A stretch of DNA of 64,000 nt from Cepaea nemoralis (lineage: Eukaryota; Mollusca; Gastropoda; Stylommatophora; Helicidae). The notes beneath the pieces were generated by a model that worked only from the letters and a program-made list of their open reading frames with translations, was not told the origin of the DNA and ran no database searches. The first letter of the stretch is position 1, and every line of letters starts with the position of its first letter. Shown one piece after another: positions 1 through 10,084 of the stretch. The position numbers and the translations under genes are program-made. Location of the stretch: positions 62,001-126,000 of the forward strand of contig JACEFZ010004215.1 in assembly GCA_014155875.1 (NCBI GenBank). Reading direction: 5' to 3'.

Positions 1-2533
1 CAAAGATGAAACGTCTGATGTGTTTGTTGATGTCTGTGACTGTCTGTTTAGGAGGGTCTAGCACTGTGACTAAATATATTATTTTGGGAATGACGAAAGT
101 GTTAACTATGATGCTCCTACCAAATATTGTGGATGTCTTATACCTGTATCTGTGCAGCATGTCTATAATTTTTTGTGTGAGGTTTTGCCATGTCTGTGCG
201 TGCATCTGTCGGGAGTTATTAGGAAATGTTATCCCATATAGTTTGATGTTGTCTGTGGCTGTTAAGTCGGGAGGGAAGTCTGTTTTGTTTCGCCACTTAC
301 CGAGACCCATTATGTGTGATTTTTGTATGTTTAATTTTGCCCCACTCCCCTTACCAAACTGTGTAAAGGTGTAAAGTATATTTGTAACGGATGTTTTGTT
401 GGTGGGGAAGAAAGCGGTGTCGTCTGCGTATGCAAGCAACTTCCGCTCTCCTCCGCCTGGTATGAATGTGCCTGTGATGTTGGTGTCTTGTCTGATTGCT
501 TCCAGTAGTGGTTCTAAAACCAGCACATATAGGAGCGGCGACAGAGGACATCCTTGTCTCACCGATCTTGTGAGCCGGAAGCCTGCAGTGAGTGTGTGGT
601 TAACCAACACCTTACTCTCAGGATTCCGGTACAAGATCGCTATCCACCTCCCAAAGTACTGGCCTAAATTGCACTGTGTTAATGTCTTGTGTAGATAGGA
701 GTGGGAAATTCTGTCAAAGGCTTTCTCCTGGTCTAGGGACAAAAGAGAGGCCTGACAGTCTTTCTCCTGTGTGTATGTGATGATGTCTCTAATAAAATGT
801 GTATGCTGGTGAATGTTTCTATGTGGTACGCCGCATTGTTGGTCTGGGTGTATGAGTGTTGACATAAAGGGTCTCAGTTTGTGGGTCAGTGCTTTTGTTA
901 GTATTTTATAGTCTGTGTTGAGTAGAGATATGGGTCTGTAATTTTTCATCTGTGTCTTGTCTGTGTTGTGTTTAGGTATGAGTGTTATGTACGACATGTT
1001 GCAACTGTCTGGTAGTTGTTCTTTGTCAAAGGCGTCTTGATATACTTTAAGAAGAAGGCCACCTAAGATAGGAAAGAAATGTTGGTAGAATTCTACAGTC
1101 AAGCCGTCCGGTCCTGGTGTCTTGTCTTTGTTCATTTTGCTGAGTGCGTGTGTTATGTCTGCTAGTGTTAGTTCTGTGTCTAGTATGTCTTTGTCTGCGT
1201 CTGACAGCTGTTTACTGTATTTTAGAAATTTGTCTTGTGTCTGTGTGTCTACTGTCTCTGCTGTAAATAGGTGTGTGTAGTATTGATTGAATGCTTCTGT
1301 TATTTGCGCGGGTTCTGTTTGTGTGGTGCCTTGCATGTCTATTATTTTGCTTATTTGTCTGCTGTGTTGTACGTTCCGTTCAATCGCTAAATATTGTTTA
1401 CTGGGAGACTCTTGCGTGATTGTGGTTAGTTTTGTTCTAAGGAGGGCGCCTAGATATCTGTGTTGTTGGTGCTGCTCTAATTGTTCTTCTAGTGTGTTTA
1501 AATGTGGTGCTTTGTTGTCCATCTGTTTTGTTAGTTGTATGGCTGTTTGTATAATTTGTTCTTGTCTTAATCTGTCTTTGTGTATGATGGATGCTAGGTG
1601 TTGTGTTCTGCTTCGTATTGTATTTTTCAGTAGGTCCCAGTATTGTCCGATGTTATCAGCCGGTATGTGGTCGGTATATGTGTGTAAAAGTTGTACCATG
1701 TATTCCTCATATTCTGTATTCTTTAGAAGTGTATTATTAAACTTCCAATGTTGTGAACGTTTGTTTATCTGTGTGTTTATGTTGCTTGTACTGATGTGTG
1801 CTAATATGGCTTTGTGGTCTGTGTACTGTAATGTCTCTTGTAGGTGCCTAGTGTTTACTATGTGGTGTGTTGCAGGTATATATATCCTATCTAATCTTCT
1901 TGCTGTGTGGTGTGTTTTATTTGTGTGGGTTGTTTCTCGCTTATTTGGATGTTTGTGTCTGAATGTGTCTATTAAATTGTGTGTGTCTAAAATGTTTTGC
2001 AGTGTTTCTAACTGTGTTGTGCTTTCTCCTTCCATTCTCCTAACCTGTGTCTTCATTTCTCCGCCTATTATATCCAATGCCTGTAAGACGCAGTTGAAAT
2101 CTCCACAGAGTATGATGTTCTGTCCTCTGTATGTGTGTGTGAGTAGTGTGTCTAGTTCTTCATAAAATTGTGGCTGATAGTTGTAATTTGGTGGTGCATG
2201 TATGTTGACAATGGTATATGTATGTGAGGTGTTACTTATCTGTGTTATGCTGATTCTACCCTGGCTATCCCGATTTGTTTTTAAAATGTTCCACCTATCT
2301 GATGTTTGTAGTATGGCTGTCCCAGAACCTATGTTTTGGACTGCCAAACTGAAGTGTGCATGTCTTAGTCCTAATTGTGTTGTAATTTGTGCGCCATGTA
2401 TATCTGAATGAATATTTGTCTCTTGTAGCAGGATGAAATCTGGTTTGTATTTGTGTATGAGTGTGCAAATGTGTTGTTGTTTTGTGCGTATACCAGATAT
2501 ATTTAAACATATTATTTTTATGTCGTCACCCAT
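1..2533 (-). CDS. LINE ORF2: APE endonuclease + reverse transcriptase (partial, runs off edge)
   Basis: Reading the minus strand from the ATG at 2533-2531, I found no stop before the window edge: 844 full codons. The N-terminal AP-endonuclease nicks the target DNA; it shows QET near residue 40, GDFN at 144-147 and the catalytic DH at 239-240. The central RT makes cDNA by target-primed reverse transcription; it shows PGPDG, NYRPISLLN, QEKAFDRI, RQGCPLSPLL and the catalytic YADD at 702-705 (bases 419-430). The last visible codons match the C-terminal region of copy 2, about 160-180 codons before its end. Three motif positions agree with one frame, so the frame is secure. It is possibly functional, although ORF1 upstream is frameshifted. 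Start choice: first ATG, 91 bases after the ORF1 end. Confidence 0.88.
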   Translation of the reverse strand, partial: MGDDIKIICLNISGIRTKQQHICTLIHKYKPDFILLQETNIHSDIHGAQITTQLGLRHAHFSLAVQNIGSGTAILQTSDRWNILKTNRDSQGRISITQISNTSHTYTIVNIHAPPNYNYQPQFYEELDTLLTHTYRGQNIILCGDFNCVLQALDIIGGEMKTQVRRMEGESTTQLETLQNILDTHNLIDTFRHKHPNKRETTHTNKTHHTARRLDRIYIPATHHIVNTRHLQETLQYTDHKAILAHISTSNINTQINKRSQHWKFNNTLLKNTEYEEYMVQLLHTYTDHIPADNIGQYWDLLKNTIRSRTQHLASIIHKDRLRQEQIIQTAIQLTKQMDNKAPHLNTLEEQLEQHQQHRYLGALLRTKLTTITQESPSKQYLAIERNVQHSRQISKIIDMQGTTQTEPAQITEAFNQYYTHLFTAETVDTQTQDKFLKYSKQLSDADKDILDTELTLADITHALSKMNKDKTPGPDGLTVEFYQHFFPILGGLLLKVYQDAFDKEQLPDSCNMSYITLIPKHNTDKTQMKNYRPISLLNTDYKILTKALTHKLRPFMSTLIHPDQQCGVPHRNIHQHTHFIRDIITYTQEKDCQASLLSLDQEKAFDRISHSYLHKTLTQCNLGQYFGRWIAILYRNPESKVLVNHTLTAGFRLTRSVRQGCPLSPLLYVLVLEPLLEAIRQDTNITGTFIPGGGERKLLAYADDTAFFPTNKTSVTNILYTFTQFGKGSGAKLNIQKSHIMGLGKWRNKTDFPPDLTATDNIKLYGITFPNNSRQMHAQTWQNLTQKIIDMLHRYRYKTSTIFGRSIIVNTFVIPKIIYLVTVLDPPKQTVTDINKHIRRFIF

Positions 2534-2624
2534 CACAAGTATATAAACAAAAGAAAATTATATTGCGTGCAAATGACAATTGACATTACTAAAGTAAGTA
2601 AGGAAATATGTTGCATACAGCTGT

Positions 2625-3298
2625 TCAGTGCGTTTTGGACGTTCCCGAGTTCTCTTCTTCTTCAGTGTCAGTGGCGATAAATAAACGTCTTAAGGATATG
2701 TTGTCCTCTTCCTCTGTGTTCTGTTGTTGATCATTTGTCCTTACTGTGGGGCTGTCCGGTTTGTTTACTTTTTTTGGTGTGGCAATTGGAGAATCGTCGT
2801 CTTCACTATCGTTGTTTTCTGCGTTTTTCTGCATTCTATTGCGCTTCTTGTTATGAATCACTTTAATGAAGCCGTCTTTGTCTACCTCTTTGTCATTTTT
2901 AATGGCCTCCCGTTCATCTGAATTGTTTTCCTTGGTCGGGGTTGGGGATGGGTGTGTATTTAGGGTTGTAGGTGATTTGGATTTGGGTTGGGTTTGCTGT
3001 CTTGTTCCTTTTGTTGATTTGTTCTTTGTGTTGTGATGTCGTTTGTGGCCAAGGTATTGGTGATTTCAGTCTCGATTGGTGTTGTTACTGGCGTGGGCAT
3101 TAGTGCCGCCTTCGGCACTGTGGTTTCCACTTGTTCTCGTGATTGTGTCGGTGACTGCTGACTCTTTGCTTCTACCAGCGGTGGAAAGTTTTCCACCGTG
3201 TTTTCATCAACCTTTGACCGCGGTCTTCGGCTCGGGCACCGATTGGCCCAGTGGTCGTCCAGACCACAGTTTGGGCACGTTGTTCTGCGCCCAGGCAT
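2625..3298 (-). pseudogene. LINE ORF1-like CCHC nucleic-acid-binding protein, frameshifted
   Basis: From the ATG at 3298 the protein starts with a basic stretch and a CCHC knuckle (CPNCGLDDHWANRC, C-x2-C-x4-H-x4-C), followed by a low-complexity T/Q/P/E-rich tail. That frame closes at 2960. A second frame, open through the 2.9-2.97 kb region, continues with a charged K/E/D-rich segment to the stop at 2625, so one small indel near 3.0 kb breaks the ORF. In LINEs an ORF1 protein of this kind coats the transcript. At about 220 codons it is short, and an N-terminal part such as an RRM may be missing. ORF2 starts 91 bases downstream. Confidence 0.6.
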
Positions 3299-3339
3299 CG
3301 TGAAGAGGATATGGTGGTTGTTACCGGTTATTCCAGGAA

Positions 3340-3446
3340 CTTTTTTTTTTTTTAAAAATAAGAGGCACACGAAATGTGCCTGTCAAAAATATTTATTTTA
3401 TGTGTATCATACCTTTTATGTGGAACGATTATAACAGGAACGCTTT
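3340..3446 (-). other. 5' junction segment with oligo-A and a hairpin
   Basis: On the minus strand this lies upstream of LINE copy 1 ORF1. It holds a run of 13 T (3341-3353 on +, i.e. A on -) and a perfect 7-bp hairpin (aggcaca at 3363-3369, tgtgcct at 3375-3381, 5-base loop). It could be the LINE 5' UTR or the tail of an older insertion. Confidence 0.3.
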
Positions 3447-4159
3447 AGGAAGGGCGAAAGATTTATACGTTGTGAAGATAAACCAGAGCAATTCCAAATG
3501 TTGTTTAGACAGACCCAGCCTAGCAGATACTAGAAATAAATAATTTACTAAGCAATATTTATTATACCACAATTTAGTGTCTACAATTTAAAACACTATT
3601 CACAATTGTGTATAGCTTTTATTATGGTATCATTCAATTGATACCATACAAGATATAAATAAAATTGTTACAGGAATAAACATATACTTCTCTTGCAATA
3701 TAGCTGTCAGTACAAATATAGTGAATTCTATAATTGTTCCCCTTGACTGCTAGAGCCGGAATATAACTTCAACCCAAATGCAATTTTCCCTTGTATTAAT
3801 AAAATAAAAAACAAAACAGTTGCATATCCTTTACAGGGCGTTGCAGTCAACACCATCATGTTTTGCTGTTGTGATGGGAAGGAAAAAATCAATATCAAGT
3901 AATAAGTTCTTGTAATAAAGCGATCTTGAAATAATCTTGATTTATCTCCCCCCCCCCCCCCCCCCCCCGGTGAAACCCCAAATTCCCCCCCCCCCCCCAC
4001 CAGGAGAAATTACCCACCAGCTGAGAACCACTGATGTGTATAATGCATTACCAGAGATCATTATCACTCATTATTTGTCGATGTGTCCCCTACAGGGTAA
4101 GGCTTAGAAAAATAGTCTTTAGTCTCATTATAGTGCTACTCTCCACGGAAATCTTAGTA
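3447..4159 (+). repeat. Composite repeat R1, copy a, left part
   Basis: Non-coding repeat found again at 47473-47853 and 50960-51500. It begins gctttaggaagg..atttatacgttgtgaag, contains a palindrome (atggtatca / tgataccat, 3624-3647), then cctttacagggc, poly-C runs (about 3948-3968 and 3986-3999), and ctgagaaccactg ending at about 4033, followed by a shared tail to ccacggaaatcttagtaaacaa. The ctgagaaccactg end looks like a hAT terminal inverted repeat, so part of R1 may be a non-autonomous hAT element; this is inference. Confidence 0.65.
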
Positions 4160-5215
4160 AACAATTTTTTTTTTCCAAACGTTTATTTGATACAAATCAA
4201 TGCATATTTACAAAGTGTAATGTGTGTTTCTTGTTTGTGTATATCACAGAGCGTTGCCGTTTGTTAGTTTTAAGTGTCACAGTGTGTGAATAAAACGAAG
4301 ATATTTTTTTCCATTGGCACCTTGCCGTCTTGACAGACGATAGTTTGTGCTTTAAAAAGGCATAATAACTTTTACCTATGGCGGTAGCGAATGTGACTGA
4401 TAAGCCAATTTGCGCTGTAAATGTCCGTTCACAGTGGGTGCATGTGAACACATGGTCATTTCCACCATCATGCACATCTTACGTCTCACACGCTCGGTGT
4501 GTGACTTATCTGCAATAATTTTCTCCTTTGTCTTTATTCCATTTCTGATGTTTGCCCTCCATGCAACACGTTCACGGCGACTTGCTCCCAATGTGCATTA
4601 TCAATGCCTGTATCAATCATGTCCCGCTTACACACATCTTTGTATCGTAGTAGAGGCCGACCCTGAGATCTCTTACCCATCTGTAATTCACCAAAAAAGA
4701 TGTCCTTTGGTATTCTACTATCATCCATCCTCCTCAGATGTCCTATCCATCTAAGTCTACGAAGACTGAGCATGGAATAAACCGTCACACAACCTGATCT
4801 TTCCAATACTTCAGTATTTGTGATTTTGTCTTGCCACTTAATACCAAGAATTCTTCGCAGACACCGCATATGAAAGCTGTTTAAACGTTTCTCTTGGTGT
4901 GAGTAAGTTGTCCAGGTTTCACTGCCATAAAGAAGAGTACTAAGGACACAGGCTTGATAGCCAAGGACTTTTGTTTTGGCAGTAAGCTTCCTGTTCTCCC
5001 ACGCTCTTTTTCTTAACCTGTTAATTGTTGTTGCTGCCTTACCAATCCGGATGTTGATTTCCTGATCTAGGGATAATTTGCTATTTACCACTGATCCTAG
5101 ATATGTAAAATGGTCTACCATCTCTAGTTCGGCGTCGTCAATAAAGATTGATGGTACCCCATGTGCACCTTGTGACATAATCTGTGTCTTCTTTTTGATA
5201 TATGAAACAAAGATA
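4160..5215 (-). pseudogene. RTE-like LINE remnant (RT C-terminus and degenerate C2H2 finger)
   Basis: The minus strand starts inside the RT C-terminal region (TYLGSVVNSKLSLDQEINIR, SETWTTY, RILGIKWQDKITNTEVLERS), which parallels the full-length LINE at 11.2-15.4 kb, including GKRSQGRP. After a stop at 4534 the reading frame changes. A zinc-finger remnant (CTHCERTF) keeps its two cysteines but the expected histidines are lost. A 3' UTR with an oligo-A end follows (the oligo-T at 4166-4175 on +). 5'-truncated, dead copy. The same 3' end recurs at 51500-51630. Confidence 0.75.
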
Positions 5216-5251
5216 TATATATATAAAACAAAGATACACACACACACACAC

Positions 5252-5294
<43 letters not shown>

Positions 5295-5416
5295 TTTACG
5301 ATAACATGACATTTGTGGCAACACAATTTCCTTGCATATGCTTCATTTCCACCACCACAAGCTGAATGCGTGTTACACCTGTCATCTCTCTTTCTCTTCC
5401 CCCCTCTCCCCTCTCT

Positions 5417-5487
<71 letters not shown>

Positions 5488-5951
5488 TCTATCTTGATTT
5501 ATCTCGTGCTTTCAGGAGATAACAGTACATTGATTGCGATGAGCTTGGCAATAACCTTTACATTATAATTCCTATTAAAATGTCGCTTTCCTATAATTAA
5601 TTACTAGGTCACATAGTTACAGAAGTGAAGAATCACATGTTTGGTGTTGTTGGCCTGATACCAAATTACATGGTAACGCTCTATCGTCTTGGAAATTCCA
5701 AGACACTCTTTGTTTGGGGGACAAGAAGCAGAGATCTATAACTAGCAATTGGAGTCCATGATCGGAAACCCTAAAATTCCCCCCTATGGGGAATTCTCCA
5801 CCGGCTGAGAACCATTGATCTGTATAATGCATTACCAGAGATCATTACCACTCATGATTTGGGGATGTGTGCCCTACAGGGTAGGGCTTAGAAAAATAGT
5901 CTTAAGACTCATTATATTGCTCCTCTCCACGGAAATCTTTAGTAATTTTTT
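5216..5951 (+). repeat. R1 copy a, right part, with two AC microsatellites
   Basis: Starts with an AC/CG tract (5235-5294), then a segment shared with 51723-52320 (ttccttgcatatgcttcatttcc...), a second AC tract (5424-5486) and the R1 right arm up to ccacggaaatctttagtaa. The ending repeats the end of the left arm (4020-4155). No coding potential; the His/Thr and Cys/Val reading frames here are microsatellite artefacts. Confidence 0.65.
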
Positions 5952-6381
5952 TTTTTCACAAGACATTTACTTTTATTTTAAAATTGAATTTTATTTGTTT
6001 GTTTTTTCTTATCATAGGAGTGATGGTCTCTTTCTCTGCTGCCATTTGATGGCAAATGCTGGCTTCCCAACTTTTATCAGATCTTTCAGCAATTATGCAG
6101 CCTTCTTTTTCATTTGTTTCGCAGATACAATACACTGCCTAATGCCAATGGCAACATCTGCGTCAGTTTCTGACAACCGCCAACATCCTCAAGAAAATGC
6201 AGCAGTGGATTCTTACATTATATTGGATGCAGTTATTAAGGCCCTGAAGTTTCTTCCTCACACTCTGGGGACAACTTACATGAGTTTGATTAGACATTTC
6301 ATCAGGAAACTTCCTTCCTATGTCACACGTACAGAAATCTGCACCCAAACAAAGAAGGCTGTGGCAACAGGCATGCGTAAA
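5952..6381 (-). other. Unidentified polyadenylated retrocopy fragment
   Basis: On the minus strand this 0.4 kb segment ends with AATAAAAG, 13 bases, then A11 (oligo-T at 5948-5958 on +), the signature of a reverse-transcribed polyadenylated RNA. It was inserted in the R1 tail after agtaa. Short open stretches exist on both strands (the longest runs on + to 6414) but match no family I recognise. It could be the 3' end of a LINE or of a processed host transcript. Confidence 0.4.
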
Positions 6382-6390
6382 GGAATGTTT

Positions 6391-7155
6391 TTTTTAAAGA
6401 AAAACTTTTATTGATTGTTAAAATCGTCGCAATGTGTATTGTTCGTGATTTTACAGAGCGTTGCACGTGGACGTGTAGGTGACATATGCTCAATATTACA
6501 AAACATTTTATTCATTGAAACATATTTACATTTGAAATTGTTGTAAACGAGAAGAAAAACAACCAACGGCAAACAAAAGTGTGCAATTTCCCCCCCCCCC
6601 CCCCCCTTGCCACCACCCTCACTTATCGGCTCCAACCCCACCAATACCACCACTACCAATCTTCGGTAATGATGACGAAGGCAGTATCTTGTTAGAACCA
6701 AATCAGTGAGGGAGGCAGCAGCATTAAACAACAGTATCGGTACGGTGGGAAAGGGGGGGGGGGGTGTAGGTGTATGCTAGTTTACAAAGCAGAAAGGGTA
6801 ATGATTGCGTTTGTTTTGTTCGTGTTGTTACATGCTTCATGTGTGTGTTCAGTATTTGAGTGCGTATATTTACAGAGCGTTACATGTGGGCGTGTAGGTG
6901 ACATATGTGTAATACTTCAACCTTCCAGTCATTGACATATTTACATATGGCGAAAAAAGGGGGGAGGGGGGGGGGAGGTTACCTAAAGTTTTGTTTCCCT
7001 ATGTTTGTTTCCCGTGTCACCATCCTCCCCAATTGGCTCCAAAACCGACAGTACCTTCCCGCCACTTCGGTAATGATGATAATGGCGGTAAAAATTGTTA
7101 GAACCAACCAGTGAGGGTGGCAGCAGATTTAACATCAATAGTAACAGGCGTGGAT
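6391..7155 (-). repeat. Tandem 3' repeats of LINE copy 3 (first block)
   Basis: Two units, each with the cassette acagagcgttgcatgtgg..gtgtaggtgacatatg (about 6453 and 6871), then a homopolymer-rich stretch (poly-C 6591-6606; poly-G near 6757 and 6961), a ccaccctc..ggctcc segment and cggtaatgatga..gttagaacca..cagtgaggg. The units are about 400 bases apart. No ORF. Confidence 0.65.
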
Positions 7156-7190
7156 AAGGGAGACATGGGTTGATTGATTAATTGATTGAT

Positions 7191-7650
7191 TTAGGAATCG
7201 ACATCACAGCATTCGGGGCATTCCCATAAGCGCTCCGTCCCCATCCTCAGCAGCCAGCGAAGAGTTCCAACACCAATAGTACCAGTAGCAATCTGATTAT
7301 ATGTCCGTCTCGCCTTTCCTCCGAGCGTTGAGCGTCGGCTAGATCCCCTCGTCACTCCTCGCTGTCTCATTCTTACCAAACCATGGTAATCCATTTGCTC
7401 CTCCGAGATATACACGTGCTCCCACAAGGCCGCAACCACGTCTGCCTTGTCATGCATCAATACTCCACCAAGTTGTGCAGAGCCAGCCAATCTGTCCGCC
7501 TGTTCATTTCCCAGCACACCGGCATGCCCCGGAGAAAAGATCCAGGTGATGCTTGTCACCCGTGAACTCCGAAGCGAAGCAAGCCACTCCGCACGAAGTC
7601 TGCCCGTCCTCACCCTCGTCAGCATGCTTTCTGAGTCAGTTACAATCACG

Positions 7651-7693
<43 letters not shown>

Positions 7694-8094
7694 GTATTCT
7701 CCATCCAGCGGAGAGCCGCAGTGACTGCCTCCACCTCCATTTTCCAAGCTGGATGTTGTGGTATCATATGCCAGGCTCTCCTGCACCAAACGTCGACCAT
7801 TAGCTTTGGCTATGAACCCCCAGCCACTTCTCTCACCTCTTGACACCGAACCATCTGTGTAGATAATCACATCACCCGAGTGAGCATTGTCCTGAATTAG
7901 TTGCTGGATTTCCACTTCCGTGGCCCCTGCTGGCCACTCCCTGCACTCCCGGCTTAATGTGATTATAACTCTGCACAAGTCTGACTGCTCCGCTGGCACT
8001 CTGACCCACTCCTCTCCACGCCTAATGTTCTCCAATGGGCACACCTGTCTGATCGTATCCTCCTCCTGAGCCATCCGTGATTTCCCTCTTATCA
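7191..8094 (-). pseudogene. RNase H domain of the I-group LINE, disrupted
   Basis: The first half contains VIIYTDGSVSRGERSGWGF (catalytic D plus glycines) and TTTSSLENGG where the second catalytic E-helix lies. A TG microsatellite then breaks the frame. The second half resumes with VTDSESML (third acid) and FSPGHAGVLGNEQADRLAG (HxGxxGNExAD motif). The stop TAA at the end merges with the tail repeats. RNase H removes the RNA template from LINE cDNA. Dead copy: frame change near 8095 and at the microsatellite. Confidence 0.8.
7652..7692 (+). repeat. TG microsatellite inside the RNase H reading frame
   Basis: About 20 TG units lie between the helix carrying the second acidic residue and the strand VTDSESML of the RNase H domain. 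They encode a Thr-His run and shift the frame. Confidence 0.9.
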
Positions 8095-9521
8095 GTCGCT
8101 GACCTTAACTGCGTCCAGCGCCTCATGCAGGGGGTGATCTGTGTCTGCAGCTACTCTGAGGTATGCCTTCGCCTGCATCACCTTGAGCCTACCAGCAACA
8201 GTCGGCAGACCAAGGATGTAACGCATACACACTACTGGGGTGTCTCTGGTGCATCCCAGAATGACCCGCATAGCTTCGTTCTGTATGCGCTCTAACTTCA
8301 CCAGCTGACTCTCTGAGACAGTGAGCAGTCCTAATCCATAATCAATTACTGAGAGGATCAAGTGCTGGTATAGTGTGAAAAGCATTCTCTGCTCTGTGTC
8401 CATTGCAGCCATAGTTTTAAGTGCACTGAGTCCCTTTTGATATCTTGTCACAACCGTCTCCACATGGTCCTTGAAGGATAGGCTCCTGTCAAATGTGATC
8501 CCCAGATACTTCAGTTTGTTCTCTCTGCTGACATTTCTACCATCTATTGCGAGGCTTGGGACATCAGCTCTCACAATCCTGTTGTCCAGAGAGCACCACA
8601 AAACAGCCGCCTTTTCAGGGTTGATGACAGCACTCATTTCTGTGCACCAGTCAATAACTTTATCTACTGTCGCCTGTAACTCCTGGGCTGTTTGCTCCCA
8701 ATCTCTCACCTGCCTATATGCAAGAATATCATCTGCAAATGTTAGTATTCTTCCAACCCCCGGTGCTTCTAGGTTTGCAATCTTGCTCGTATACACGTTA
8801 AAGAGCACCGGTGAGACTGCAGATCCCTGTGGCAGTCCCGGGGTTAAAATATGTGGCTCTGAGGTCCATGCACCCAGACGGAGAGCAACCCGACGAGAAT
8901 GCAGGACGGCTGCTATCCAGTTCACCAACCAGGGATTGACCCCCTTCTCCATCAGTGCGGTCATCAAAATATCATATCGAACTCTATTGTACGCATCCTC
9001 GAGATCAAGCGCTGCCGCCATCGTTTCCTGTCTACTCTGGAACCCCTCATAAACGTCAAAGGCAACAGTGGCTGCATTTGACCAGGTATCTTGTCCTGGC
9101 CTGTAGCTCCCCAGGCCTCTTGGAAGAAGCTTCCCCCTTTCCAAAAACTCTTGCAGCTTTACAGCGACTATCTTCTTTAGAACCTTCCCAAATGTATTTT
9201 GAAGGGTGATGATTCTAAAGCCGCTAAGCTTTGAATGATCCTTGAATACTTGTGGGAGAGGGATGAGATTGCTGTCACCCAATCCTGTGGTACTGATGCT
9301 GTCCTAATGCTCTGCTTAAAGCAGACGGTCACCTCCTCCAGATCTGCATCGCTCAAACCCTTCATGTTGCCATACATGACCCCATCGGGCCCTGGTGCCG
9401 TGTCTTTTGCCTTTTTCAAAATGTGTTTTAACATCTTCCACCCGTATGATGTCTTCATACTGCATATTCTTCGTGGTGCCAGATAACTCCTCTCTAACTG
9501 CATCCCTGGTGTCCGCATCAT
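8092..9521 (-). pseudogene. Reverse transcriptase of the I-group LINE, frameshifted
   Basis: The N-terminal RT part (KAKDTAPGPDGVMYGN) is read in one frame to 9177. The rest continues in another frame from 9282: QNTFGKVLKK, LEDAYNRV (catalytic region A), GLPQGSAVSPVLFNVYTSKI, catalytic FADD in LTFADDILAYR, then the thumb (LKYLGITFDRSLSF). At least one frameshift near 9.2 kb. Phe replaces Tyr in YADD, a tolerated variant in LINE RTs. Confidence 0.85.
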
Positions 9522-10070
9522 TATGATTGGTCTGCTCTAAAATTCTCTGAAGGAACGCCTCCCCCTTTGTCTGTTGTCACGCGCACACCATCATCTCTAT
9601 AAATTGTTCCCACTGTCATAGTCCGATTTTTTCCTTGCATTTGCGTGTGCAGTTTTCAGAATTTTCGCAGTGTTGTATCACCTCCAATCTCCTTCATGAA
9701 ACATTCCCATTTTGCCTTTTTGGCCTCTGCAGCACAGCGCTTGAAAACTTCCACCTTGTCTTTCTTGACATTTTCTGCTGTATCCACTTCCTCTCGTGAG
9801 CTTCGAGGTGTCTGTCGCACTTTCTTTAGCTGCTTCACTGCAGCTCTCTTTGCTTTCCAAGCATGGTCTACTAAGGTCCACCATGGGGGCTGCAAAAAAG
9901 GAGTTTTAACAGTCCTGTTGCATGCCCCCTGTCTGAGGCGTCCAAGAAGGCAATCGGCCCACTCATACCGGAAGGTCTTTCGCGCTCTCCCAGCTTTAAC
10001 TTTCCTGGGTTTAGAGATCAGGACTGAGCATGGCATGTGATCACTCCCATTGTCATTCAAAACAGTCCAC
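9522..10070 (-). pseudogene. Endonuclease C-terminus and linker of the I-group LINE
   Basis: Minus-strand frame with NDNGSDHMPCSVLI, the SDH motif that ends AP-endonuclease domains, then a basic linker (KPRKVKAGRARKTFRYEWAD) and a K/E-rich helix before the RT. Everything N-terminal of SDH is absent, so the copy cannot nick target DNA. Confidence 0.65.
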
Positions 10071-10084
10071 AAGGGAGAAATGGG

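Larger units (their letters stand above)
1..3446 (-). mobile_element. Tx1/L1-like LINE, copy 1 (3' part outside window)
   Basis: Minus-strand non-LTR retrotransposon with a broken ORF1 (CCHC knuckle) and a long ORF2 (endonuclease plus reverse transcriptase). The RT closely resembles the copies at 44.5-47.4 kb and 19.3-20.4 kb. The 5' junction is placed near 3446 because repeat R1 starts there, as it also does beside copy 2 at 47461. The 3' end lies off the left edge, so no TSD can be tested. The Tx1/L1-like clade assignment rests on the ORF1-CCHC/APE-RT layout and the RT motif style, not on a phylogeny. Confidence 0.8.
7170..10070 (-). mobile_element. I-group LINE, 5'-truncated, with 14-bp TSD
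   Basis: Flanked by aagggagacatggg (7156-7169) and aagggagaaatggg (10071-10084), one mismatch in 14. On the minus strand the order is end of an AP-endonuclease, RT, RNase H, then a tail of ATCAATCA-type repeats, which places it in the I group (RNase H-bearing LINEs). It starts within the endonuclease (SDHMPCSV), so it is 5'-truncated. It interrupts the tandem 3' repeat of LINE copy 3 and is therefore younger. Confidence 0.85.

Noticed and set aside
6..2411. Plus-strand open frames (6-374, 1287-2165, 2202-2411)
   Set aside because: They lie opposite the LINE ORF2, which has the family motifs; the Cys/Val-rich plus frames are shadows.
5815..6414. 199-codon plus-strand frame
   Set aside because: Crosses the R1 tail, an oligo-A junction and the LINE 3' end, so it cannot be one gene; the poly-A polarity shows the RNA was on the minus strand.
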